Below are positions 1 through 6,094 of a stretch of 8,751 nucleotides of DNA, piece after piece. Each line of letters begins with the position of its first letter. The first letter of the stretch is position 1. A program made the translations under genes and the position numbers. Under the pieces are notes generated by a model, which searched no databases, was not told the DNA's origin, and saw only the letters and a program-made list of their open reading frames with translations. This stretch comes from Paraktedonobacter sp039923935. Its GTDB lineage: Bacteria; Chloroflexota; Ktedonobacteria; Ktedonobacterales; Ktedonobacteraceae. The stretch is from assembly GCA_039923935.1 (NCBI GenBank), contig JBDTBU010000350.1:1-8751 (forward strand), in the 5' to 3' direction.

Positions 1-68
1 TGCTAGTATAGGGGGTTGTGTCTGCGTGTGGATGCATCCACACGCAGACACAACCCCCTATACTAGCA
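1..68. terminator. Perfect 68-base palindrome at the end of the MBL-fold gene
   Basis: Bases 1-34 are the exact reverse complement of 35-68, with ATGCAT at the centre and no spacer. The transcript could form a stem of about 30 bp closed by a minimal loop. The right arm contains the last codons and the TAG stop (58-60, minus strand) of the MBL-fold gene, so the hairpin forms at the stop codon itself. Anything past base 1, including a U-tract or a longer arm, is outside the window. The plus strand also reads TAG at 4-6, so a gene converging from the left could end in the same structure. A transcription terminator or mRNA-end stabiliser is inferred; a cruciform or protein-binding dyad is possible. 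Confidence 0.75.
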
Positions 69-858
69 CCCAGCCCTCTCCATCTCGCGTCACCATTCCC
101 TCTCTCTCTAACTTCAACAAATGCGCCTCTACGGAACGGGCCGCTACGGGGTGCAGGCTAGGGTTCACATCTTGGTAGATCTGCGCAACCATGTGCGAGA
201 TGGTCGCGCCTGGCCCTAGTAGTTGCATGACATGCAAAATCTGCTGCTCGCGCAATTGACGATGGGTGAGATACTCAGCGATTTTGGCCTGTGGGTCCGC
301 GACATTTGGGCCGTGCGCGGGCACGATCTCGGCGATCTCGCATATTTGCAAACGCTTGAGCGAGTTGAGGTAGTCGAGCATATCTCCATCGGGCGGCGAA
401 ATAACGTTGGTGGTAATGCCTGAGATGTGGTCGCCCGCAAAGAGGATGTGTGCGCCCTCTAACAAAAAACAGAGATGGTCGAAACGATGCCCTGGCGTGT
501 GGATAGCGCGTAAAGCATCGTCACCGACATTGAAGGTTGTGCCATCGGGTACTTCATAATCGAGCACAGGCACACCGCGTCGGTTAAACGCGTAGATTGG
601 CACATTGAGGCACTCACGTAACTCAACTGCACCGCCAATGTGGTCGGGATGGCCGTGCGTGACTAGGATCTTGCGGATGCCCCCGCGCAATTCGCCCGCG
701 TGCACAATCGCTGCCAGATGTTCTGGCTGTGCGTCTGCTGGATCGATGACCAACGCCCCATTTGCGTTATCTCGGCCCAGAATGATCGTGTTCGTGCCTG
801 GCCCCGACATCAAAGAGGCGTTAGGGGCCAGGATGGTAGTGTAGATGCTCTGTTGCAT
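58..858 (-). CDS. MBL-fold metallo-hydrolase (LACTB2-like)
   Basis: This 266-residue protein belongs to the metallo-beta-lactamase superfamily of zinc-dependent hydrolases. The metal-binding signature is complete: THGHPDH at residues 67-73 (H68, H70, D72, H73), H124 in HTPGH, D143 in AGDHIS and H182 in PAHG. Residues from about 203 to the end look like a small winged-helix tail, the layout of LACTB2-type proteins (human LACTB2 is an endoribonuclease), rather than of true beta-lactamases. There is no signal peptide, so it is probably cytoplasmic. The start is supported by GGGAG seven bases upstream of ATG. It is the last gene of a three-gene operon, 18 bases after the Nudix gene, and its stop lies in the 68-base palindrome. 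The substrate cannot be read from sequence; RNA, a glutathione thioester or another ester are possible. Confidence 0.9.
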   Translation of the reverse strand: MQQSIYTTILAPNASLMSGPGTNTIILGRDNANGALVIDPADAQPEHLAAIVHAGELRGGIRKILVTHGHPDHIGGAVELRECLNVPIYAFNRRGVPVLDYEVPDGTTFNVGDDALRAIHTPGHRFDHLCFLLEGAHILFAGDHISGITTNVISPPDGDMLDYLNSLKRLQICEIAEIVPAHGPNVADPQAKIAEYLTHRQLREQQILHVMQLLGPGATISHMVAQIYQDVNPSLHPVAARSVEAHLLKLEREGMVTRDGEGWVLV

Positions 859-876
859 AGTCGCTCTCCCGCGTGG

Positions 877-1695
877 CTACTGGCCCTGCTGCATCTTGCG
901 CATATGCTCAGGCACAAGCCACTGATCGCCTTCGTCTTCCGGCAAATGGACGTGGATTTGTCCATCGCGCTCGGCCAGCACTGGCATATGCGTCTTAACT
1001 GGCGTGCTCGCAGTGGCCTGCAACGCCTCAGCTATGCTGGTGAACGTGGCTAGCTCGCGTAACTGGTGGATGGTGGCGAAGACCAGCGGGAACTCATCAC
1101 GCTTTGAACGAGCCAGCGCCTCGGCGGGCGCAATCCAAATGCCCTCGCTGGTCTCCAGGTGATCGTGCGCAGCCTGTTGTTCGGCTGGCGCGGTGGTGAC
1201 GAAGAAATGAGTCTCGAAGCGCTTGGGCATACCTTCAGGCGTAATCCAATGCGCGAAATAGTTCAAACGCTCAACAGCCAGCACCAATTGCTCCGCTTTA
1301 GCCATCTCTACCAGCGAGCCTTTGCGCTCGTTAAACGCCTGACGATAGGCTGCGAACCGCTCTAGGTTGGCCGCGTTAACTGCTAACACACTCGCACCCT
1401 GGTAAGCCAACAGCACCCCAGCTTCTTCAAACATCTCACGAATCGCTGCTGCCCTGACGCCGCTACCTAGTACGGTTCGTCCAGTGGGATCGGACGCGCT
1501 CGCTGTCAGTTCGGTACAGATATTAGGAGTCTGTTCAGCCGCCAGATCGTCCTTGGAGACTGAGCCGCCGGGAAAGACATAGACATCCGGCATAAAGTCG
1601 CTCTGGATCACGCGCCGCACCATAAAGACTTCCAAGCCCTGGCCGGAATCACGTAACAAGACGACTGCTGAAGAGGATCGAGGTTGCACTGCCAT
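877..1695 (-). CDS. Nudix hydrolase, NUDT19-like
   Basis: The protein is a Nudix-fold hydrolase of about 272 residues, which would cleave a nucleoside diphosphate linked to another moiety. The core of the Nudix box, REMFEEAGV (residues 86-94), carries the Mg-binding glutamates. It is preceded by G72, but the first box glutamate is Ser (residue 78). The VFPGG motif is at about 40-44. The length, the AAIREMFEEAGVLLAY context and the later ETHFFV segment resemble NUDT7/NUDT19-type proteins, several of which act on CoA derivatives; that substrate is inference. An earlier ATG at 1710 has no clear ribosome binding site. The ATG at 1695 has GGAG nine bases upstream, so I prefer it. The gene lies 21 bases after the ydeI-like gene and 18 bases before the MBL gene, in one operon. 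Confidence 0.88.
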   Translation of the reverse strand: MAVQPRSSSAVVLLRDSGQGLEVFMVRRVIQSDFMPDVYVFPGGSVSKDDLAAEQTPNICTELTASASDPTGRTVLGSGVRAAAIREMFEEAGVLLAYQGASVLAVNAANLERFAAYRQAFNERKGSLVEMAKAEQLVLAVERLNYFAHWITPEGMPKRFETHFFVTTAPAEQQAAHDHLETSEGIWIAPAEALARSKRDEFPLVFATIHQLRELATFTSIAEALQATASTPVKTHMPVLAERDGQIHVHLPEDEGDQWLVPEHMRKMQQGQ

Positions 1696-1716
1696 AGATA
1701 GTTGCTCCATTCTTTA

Positions 1717-2298
1717 TTAAGGGTGGATTTTCTCCTGCCTGGAGAGCATATCGATGAATTTTTGGATACGAGCGGCACGAGTTGCGCTTTTCTGCGCGGT
1801 CTGGATTCTAAACAGGATTGCATAGCGATTTGCACTATCCAGCGTACTGAAAAAAGCTTGTGCCGATGGGTTGTTGTCCAGTTCGCTTTGAAAATCGGCA
1901 GGGACAGTGACTTTGCTTTGCCCGTCATAAGCTCGCTCCCAGCGCCCATCGGCTTGTGCTAACTCGACTTGCCGTAGCCCCGCTGGCTGCATTCTGCCCT
2001 CTGCAATGAGCGTGGTGACTTTTGCGCAATTGACTTTTGACCAGATGCTCTTAGGGCGACGTGGCGTGAATTTTTGCAACCAATACTGCTCATCGAATGA
2101 GGCTTTTTGTCCATCGATCCAACCATAACACAGTGCACTTTCTAAAGCTTCTGTGTACGAGATAGACGTGGCACTCGCTGCTTTCTTGGCAAGCTTGAGC
2201 CAGATACCCTCAGTCTCAGTGTGGTGCTCTGTGAGCCACGTTTCCCAGTCTTGCTGGGCCTCAAACGGGATGATTGGGAGAGATGCTGCATTCTTCAT
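1717..2298 (-). CDS. YdeI/OmpD-associated family protein
   Basis: About 193 residues, recognised as the YdeI/OmpD-associated (bacteriocin-protection-like) family. Signs are the N-terminal WETWLTEHHTETEGIWLKLAKK segment, the SISYTEALESALCYGWIDG motif near residues 45-65, FTPRRPKSIWSKVN near 80-95, and a C-terminal basic helix with the AQKSATRAARIQKF pattern typical of the family. The biochemical role is not well defined; family members have been linked to stress and antimicrobial-peptide resistance. No signal peptide or membrane segment is visible. An upstream in-frame ATG lies at 2313 and a longer open frame runs to 2445. I chose 2298 because homologous-looking sequence begins there and a perfect TATAAT lies only six bases upstream. 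It heads the operon with the Nudix and MBL genes; no hairpin follows its stop. Confidence 0.88.
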   Translation of the reverse strand: MKNAASLPIIPFEAQQDWETWLTEHHTETEGIWLKLAKKAASATSISYTEALESALCYGWIDGQKASFDEQYWLQKFTPRRPKSIWSKVNCAKVTTLIAEGRMQPAGLRQVELAQADGRWERAYDGQSKVTVPADFQSELDNNPSAQAFFSTLDSANRYAILFRIQTAQKSATRAARIQKFIDMLSRQEKIHP

Positions 2299-2304
2299 GA
2301 GTCT

Positions 2305-2310
2305 ATTATA
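2305..2310 (-). promoter_or_regulatory. Candidate -10 box (TATAAT) for the ydeI-Nudix-MBL operon
   Basis: A perfect TATAAT on the minus strand ends six bases before the chosen ATG at 2298, which would place the transcription start at or next to the start codon (leaderless mRNA). No good -35 box is seen at 16-18 bases: the best at 18 is TGTCCG, and TTGCCC is only 12 away. The assignment rests on the -10 box and its position. If a start at 2313 were used, the box would lie inside the gene. Confidence 0.4.
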
Positions 2311-2398
2311 CATTACCTCACTGGGCAACGGACAGCCGCTATAGGTTACAATGAAGCGAAACAGTCCTGCCATCAGACAGTAAAGGAGAGAGATTATT

Positions 2399-3328
2399 AT
2401 GAGGCTTGCAAGTTTTTCGACTAACGCTATCCCCCAGGTTCGCATGGGCTTGGTACAAAATCAGGAGATTATCGATGTCAATCTGGCGGCTCATGCTCTG
2501 AGAATACAGCCATATAGCCAGATGCTCGATTTGCTGGAAAACCAAGCTGAAAGCATACCAACGCTGCACACAATCCTAGAAGAATTCCACGCACAACCAT
2601 TCGGCACAGTACGCACGAGTGGCGCGGTCCACAATTTGGAGAGCGTGCAACTGGCCGCGCCCATTCCGCGTCCGCGCAAAAATATCCTGTGCATTGGCCG
2701 CAACTACCACGATCACGCCCTGGAATCGTATCAGATGCGCGGTCAAGAGCGTCCAACGGATGATGCCCCGGTCTTTTTCACGAAAGCTACCACATCGATC
2801 AACGCGCCCTATGGGCAAATCGTCGTCGATCCCGCTATCTCGACAGAGATCGATTGGGAGGTCGAACTAGCTGTGATTATTGGTAAAGCGGGCAAAAATA
2901 TTTCTGAGGCAGATGCGCTTGCACACGTTTTCGGCTATACTGTGCTCAACGATGTCACTGCCCGCGATGTACAGGAGAAATACAAGCAGTTCTTCAAAGG
3001 CAAAAGCCTCGACGGGTATTGTCCCATGGGTCCGTGCATCGTCACTGCCGATGAGATTCCCGATCCCCAGCGGCTCACAGTGCGCCTGCGTGTGAACGGT
3101 GTGCTCAAGCAAGAAGCACAGACCAGCAATATGATCTACTCAGTACAAAGGATGATCGCGATCCTCTCGCAAGGCATGACCCTGGAGCCTGGCGATATCA
3201 TCGCCACAGGCACGCCTAGCGGAATTGGTAAGGCACGCAAACCACCCGAATACCTCAAACCCGGCGATATCATGGAGACTGAGATCGATGGCATTGGCCT
3301 GATGCGCAATGAAATTATAGGGTGTTAG
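2399..3328 (+). CDS. Fumarylacetoacetate hydrolase family protein
   Basis: This 309-residue protein has the usual layout of the family: a variable N-terminal domain (about 1-85) and a FAH catalytic domain (about 93-307). The metal ligands are visible as E154 and E156 in DWEVELAVIIG and D185 in GYTVLNDVTARD. CIGRNYHDHA (98-107), the FFKGKSLDGYCPMGP segment (198-212) and GTPSGIG (271-277) are family hallmarks. Members hydrolyse, isomerise, hydrate or decarboxylate 2-oxo acids from aromatic or sugar-acid catabolism; the exact reaction is not fixed by sequence. The start is supported by AAAGGAG ten bases before ATG. The gene diverges from the ydeI-like operon and converges on the extradiol-dioxygenase-like gene, a partner type common in meta-cleavage pathways. 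No strong promoter was found; TACAAT at 2347-2352 is a possible -10 without a good -35. Confidence 0.93.
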   Translation: MRLASFSTNAIPQVRMGLVQNQEIIDVNLAAHALRIQPYSQMLDLLENQAESIPTLHTILEEFHAQPFGTVRTSGAVHNLESVQLAAPIPRPRKNILCIGRNYHDHALESYQMRGQERPTDDAPVFFTKATTSINAPYGQIVVDPAISTEIDWEVELAVIIGKAGKNISEADALAHVFGYTVLNDVTARDVQEKYKQFFKGKSLDGYCPMGPCIVTADEIPDPQRLTVRLRVNGVLKQEAQTSNMIYSVQRMIAILSQGMTLEPGDIIATGTPSGIGKARKPPEYLKPGDIMETEIDGIGLMRNEIIGC

Positions 3329-3389
3329 ATAGGAAGAAGCGCCAGAAAAAAAGGTTTCATCATTTTTCTGGCGCTTCTTCCTATCTAAC
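3324..3389. terminator. Bidirectional 27-bp-stem terminator between convergent genes
   Basis: Bases 3324-3350 are the exact reverse complement of 3363-3389, with a 12-base loop (3351-3362). The left arm includes the TAG stop of the FAH gene (3326-3328). The right arm ends two bases before the stop codon of the VOC gene (3392-3394). The loop-proximal part of the stem is A5/T5; no clean T-run follows either arm. One structure can therefore serve both convergent transcripts. Confidence 0.85.
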
Positions 3390-3391
3390 GC

Positions 3392-4357
3392 TTATGCTTT
3401 TGCTTCTTCACGTACCCATGAAGGCATGACGCCCCACAGGTTCAGCGCGGAGGGGCGCGAGTGCCAGAGGCGCGGGGGCGTAGTCACGTCGCGATCATAG
3501 TATTGTTGCAGTTCAGCAGATAGCTCAACGTGAATATTATCCGCGTCAGCGAAGCGCAAGAAGAGATCATGGCCCGCGCCGTGGCGTCCTGGCCCCCAGA
3601 GAATGGCCCGCTGCTGCTGGCTCAGATAATCCGCCCAGGCCAGGAGTTCGGGACCGGCAGGAATGCTATAGCCAAGGTGATCCACATCCTGCTTGCCCTG
3701 CATCAGCATCAGGGTATGATGATCGTTATTGCAACGCAACCAGACGGATTCGCGCAGCAGCCAGTCAGAGATATCAAAACCCAGAGCCTCGGTATAAAAT
3801 TCAACCATATCTTCGAGGTTCATTGTGCGCAGGGCCAGATGCTGCAACGCGTGGGGGTGCAGACGCGTGCGCCGACCCTGGCTGCTGGCTGGTGGGAGAC
3901 TCAAGGTGTCTTCGGGTGTCACCGAAATTTCAATGCGGTTGCCATCGGGGTCGCTCAACCAGAGAGTGTCACCCAGGTCGGGATTGCCATCGCGGGCGGC
4001 TAGAGCAAGTTCGATGCCAGACTGATTGAGGCGTGCCGCCAGGGCCGCGAGTTCTGCATCTGTATCGACTTCAAAGGAAATATGATGCAGGCGCGTGTGC
4101 TGCACGGGAACACGTCCATTGCCGGCAGAGACGCGTGTGTCGTAAAATAAGCCCAGACAATGATACTCATCTCCCAGCGAAAGAAACGTATTCGCCTCCT
4201 CCAATTCCACTTCCTCAGCCGAGGTGACTTCGCTGGAACGCAGATGAAAACCTAAAACCTGGCGATAAAAACGCGTTGAGGCCGCGACATCCGCTGACCA
4301 TAAACCCACATGGGCCAGCCGCTTGACGCGCACCCTCTGTATTTGCTGCTCACTCAT
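3392..4357 (-). CDS. VOC-family extradiol (catechol 2,3-type) dioxygenase
   Basis: About 321 residues forming two vicinal-oxygen-chelate modules (roughly 10-145 and 170-285). The second module carries the three iron-ligand positions of type I extradiol dioxygenases: H173 (LQHLALRT), H227 (VDHLGYSI) and E278 (NIHVELS), together with CNNDHHTLMLM before the second ligand. The reaction expected for the family is Fe(II)-dependent meta-cleavage of a catechol ring with O2; the natural substrate is not evident. The first module also keeps H16, H92 and E143 at the equivalent places. A start at 4402 is open, but ATG 4357 has GGGAG seven bases upstream and follows a strong promoter, so it is preferred. 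It probably forms a single-gene transcript convergent with the FAH gene. Cytoplasmic; no signal peptide. Confidence 0.92.
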   Translation of the reverse strand: MSEQQIQRVRVKRLAHVGLWSADVAASTRFYRQVLGFHLRSSEVTSAEEVELEEANTFLSLGDEYHCLGLFYDTRVSAGNGRVPVQHTRLHHISFEVDTDAELAALAARLNQSGIELALAARDGNPDLGDTLWLSDPDGNRIEISVTPEDTLSLPPASSQGRRTRLHPHALQHLALRTMNLEDMVEFYTEALGFDISDWLLRESVWLRCNNDHHTLMLMQGKQDVDHLGYSIPAGPELLAWADYLSQQQRAILWGPGRHGAGHDLFLRFADADNIHVELSAELQQYYDRDVTTPPRLWHSRPSALNLWGVMPSWVREEAKA

Positions 4358-4404
4358 TTTCTGTCTCCCGCCTGCCGGAAAAATATGTTGATATTTCAGC
4401 ATAT

Positions 4405-4433
4405 ATCATACCTAGCAGTCACCGAGAGGTCAA
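4405..4433 (-). promoter_or_regulatory. Sigma70-type promoter of the VOC dioxygenase gene
   Basis: On the minus strand TTGACC (4433-4428) is followed after 17 bases by TATGAT (4410-4405); each box matches consensus at five of six positions. The predicted transcription start near 4398 gives a leader of about 40 bases to the ATG at 4357, which has a Shine-Dalgarno sequence. The promoter begins 17 bases after the stop codon of the upstream repeat-protein gene, so the VOC gene can be expressed independently. Confidence 0.75.
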
Positions 4434-4449
4434 CGGAACTACCCGAAGG

Positions 4450-5277
4450 TCATAGTCCAAAGCCTGACCGTACGTCGCTTTTGCTCAGGTTCTCTGAAAG
4501 TTCACCGGGGCACGATGCATCGAATTGGGCAGGATCAGAACCTACTTGGCTACAAGGGAGATGCTGTTCTTGCAACGATCCGCTTGTAGCGTAGCCCCAG
4601 AAATCTTGCGTCATCGAGCGCAGTGTGGTCTGCTCAGCTATGTCTTCAGGAAAATGTGCCAGAAAATGCTTGACCGGCGTGGCGCGTAAATCATAGGTTT
4701 CCAGAACACGCACAAGCGGCGTACCAACTGGCATCGGCGTTGCGGGCGTCTCTCCCGTCAGCAGGCCCGGCTCGCTCCGCAACTCGTGGGCATACTTTCC
4801 CAGTATGCCGGCAGAGTTTCGCAGTTCATGAGCATATTGAGAGATAAAGCCTGTAGAGCTTCTCATCTCATGCGCATACTGAGAAATAAAACCCGTAGAA
4901 CTCCGCATGTCCTGGGCCAGAGGCGACGGCGGAGTTATTTCTAATGGCGTGCGGCTAGCCAGGAAAACCGGCACAATCAAAAGTATTGCGAAGAGCAATA
5001 ACGGTAACAGGAGCAAATACCAGAAGTGCAGTCCCAGCACTGCAACCAGCAGGCTTGTTGTCACAACCAGCAGTGTTGTCAATACCAGGATGACGCGCAT
5101 CGAGAGCGCATCGACCAAGACAATCCACCAGCGCCCTTGCATAATCCAGTCACGGCGACGTTGGGCCGCTTTACCTGTGGGTACCCCTTTGCGCGTCTGG
5201 GTAGGCCAGAACGCACTGCTTACTCGATCCACATGCCGCAAGTCAACGTGCGGCCTATGTTCACCACCCTTAATCAT
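4450..5277 (-). CDS. Two-transmembrane protein with 14-residue tandem repeats, unknown function
   Basis: I do not recognise this 275-residue protein. It has a basic N-terminal region (about 1-60, including QRRRD), then two hydrophobic segments, about 62-83 (VILVLTTLLVV...) and 85-106 (FWYLLLLPLLLF...), forming a hairpin. The positive-inside rule puts both ends in the cytoplasm. The tail holds tandem 14-residue repeats: MRSSTGFISQYAHE at 124-137 and again at 138-151, a diverged copy LRNSAGILGKYAHE at 152-165 and a partial copy from 166. A further 100 residues without clear features follow, with ETYDLRATPVKHFLAHF near 193-209. The start at 5277 is supported by GGAGGAG six bases upstream; an open extension to 5319 is unlikely. 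No long hairpin follows its stop, only a 5-bp dyad at 4448-4469. It is preceded by an unusually G-rich (minus strand) leader region. Confidence 0.75.
   Translation of the reverse strand: MIKGGEHRPHVDLRHVDRVSSAFWPTQTRKGVPTGKAAQRRRDWIMQGRWWIVLVDALSMRVILVLTTLLVVTTSLLVAVLGLHFWYLLLLPLLLFAILLIVPVFLASRTPLEITPPSPLAQDMRSSTGFISQYAHEMRSSTGFISQYAHELRNSAGILGKYAHELRSEPGLLTGETPATPMPVGTPLVRVLETYDLRATPVKHFLAHFPEDIAEQTTLRSMTQDFWGYATSGSLQEQHLPCSQVGSDPAQFDASCPGELSENLSKSDVRSGFGL
4783..4908 (-). repeat. Three tandem 42-base coding repeats (14-residue units)
   Basis: Units are 4867-4908, 4825-4866 and 4783-4824, with the beginning of a fourth below 4783. Units one and two encode the identical peptide MRSSTGFISQYAHE but differ at 8 of 14 codons (for example CGG/AGA, AGT/AGC, ACG/ACA, CAG/CAA, GCG/GCT), all synonymously. 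The third keeps the YAHE end and the R-S-G positions. The Y-A-H-E-(M/L)-R core recurs at each junction. Confidence 0.9.
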
Positions 5278-5726
5278 AATCTCCTCCACCCAACCAACCC
5301 ATATCCCCTCTCGCGACACTGAAGTGCAGGTGCAGGAATCCTACACTCCAGCGTGGAGCGTGGCTAACTTCATCACACCCAACCTCATCCTCGCCGCGTA
5401 GAGAGAGCTACCATCCACACCAGTTGCGGCTTCGCGGGATCAATAGGAACCTCCACCACGACCACACCGCACACAAAAGGTCTGGCCATCACAGGTTCCG
5501 CACCCATAAAATATCCCCGTCTTCATCACACATCCTCACAAGATGGTCTACACACTACCCTCACCACCCTACACCACCACCAGTTGTGCTCCAACCATCA
5601 TCACCGCCCTACCTCAGACGAATCCAGGGAAACCGCAAACTCACCACCCCTCCATATTGCAGCCTCTCTCCACAGGCAACCATATCCCCACCTCAACCCA
5701 TCCTCACCACCCAACAGGAGCAGCAT
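5278..5726. other. Strand-asymmetric, C-rich (plus) / G-rich (minus) intergenic region
   Basis: The plus strand is strongly enriched in C and A and poor in G from about 5281 to 5720. CTCACCACCC occurs at 5560-5569, 5640-5649 and 5703-5712, so the minus strand repeats GGGTGGTGAG and has clustered GG/GGG tracts that could form G-quadruplexes. Open frames in both directions exist, but on the plus strand they encode His/Pro/Thr/Ser-rich and on the minus strand Gly/Trp/Val-rich sequence, as expected from composition alone. One 40-codon minus-strand frame (5385-5507, starting MGAEPVMARP) looks more protein-like but has only a weak GGGG upstream. I cannot support a gene here. The stretch may be the leader of the repeat-protein mRNA. 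Confidence 0.5.
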
Positions 5727-5828
5727 ATGGCCGATGCCCCTGCCAATTACCACGCACCAACACTTCACTATCGCGCCAGGGAAAGCGTTCCCACCGCATT
5801 CATTGTTGAATTAGAAGGAACCCTATAA
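5727..5828 (+). CDS. Candidate 33-residue small protein
   Basis: A short open frame begins MADAPANYHA and ends FIVELEGTL. An AGGAG (5716-5720) lies exactly six bases before ATG, which is good spacing. Its composition is unlike the His/Pro/Ser-rich translation of the same frame upstream, suggesting that coding begins at this ATG. The stop codon (5826-5828) sits in the left arm of an 11-base inverted repeat, the same arrangement as at other gene ends in this window. No membrane segment or leader-peptidase site is evident. I do not recognise the family. A promoter is not apparent. It could be chance; the longer open frame to 5424 would need a TTG start without a ribosome binding site. Confidence 0.4.
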   Translation: MADAPANYHAPTLHYRARESVPTAFIVELEGTL

Positions 5829-5849
5829 CCGGTACCTCCCGGTCATAGG
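5822..5849. terminator. 11-base inverted repeat at the stop codon of the small ORF
   Basis: Bases 5822-5832 (CCTATAACCGG) pair with 5839-5849 (CCGGTCATAGG) around the loop TACCTC. In plus-strand RNA there is one A-C mismatch, at the middle base of the TAA stop. In minus-strand RNA the same pair becomes G-U, making the stem continuous with GAGGUA in the loop. No T-run follows. It may mark the 3' end of the small ORF, or be a structure in a minus-strand transcript. Confidence 0.4.
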
Positions 5850-6034
5850 TTCATTTTACGCAGCGCATACTCGATTGTGGTTACGAAGCCATACAGATTG
5901 AGTTGAGAAAGTGCCTTACCCATCACACGTTTCTCAACCTTTTATAGATTTATTTGCTCTTTCGCATGTCTTATACGTTATATATAGAAAAATTCATACC
6001 TCCAAGAATGCAATAGGCTGTTGAAGGAAAATGG
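5850..6034. other. AT-richer intergenic region downstream of minE
   Basis: No gene is supported here. A 9-bp inverted repeat (5902-5910 with 5930-5938, GTTGAGAAA/TTTCTCAAC, 19-base loop) is followed by CTTTT on the plus strand and could be a weak terminator for plus-strand transcription. On the minus strand TTGGAG (6005-6000), 17 bases, TATAAC (5982-5977) is a weak promoter candidate directed toward the G-rich leader and repeat-protein gene. Confidence 0.35.
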
Positions 6035-6094
6035 AAAGCGAGTTTTCTTGTTGCACGCTGCAAAATGGCGGCATAGAACAAGAAAACTCGCTTT
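6035..6094 (-). terminator. minCDE operon terminator, 18-bp stem overlapping the minE stop
   Basis: Bases 6035-6052 are the exact reverse complement of 6077-6094, separated by 24 bases. The arm includes two bases of the TAA stop of minE (6093-6095). Downstream on the minus strand the sequence is CCATTTTCC, only mildly T-rich. As the last structure after minE it is the likely end of the min transcript and faces the plus-strand elements at 5727-5938. Confidence 0.75.

Noticed and set aside
4448..4469. Terminator for the repeat-protein gene
   Set aside because: GGTCA/TGACC across the stop codon is only five base pairs with a 12-base loop and no T-run, too weak to call despite matching the stop-codon placement of the other hairpins.
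5424..5828. 134-codon plus-strand open frame upstream of and including the small ORF
   Set aside because: It begins with TTG without a ribosome binding site, and most of it is His/Pro/Ser/Thr-rich sequence expected from C/A-rich DNA. Only the last 33 codons after ATG 5727 look coding.
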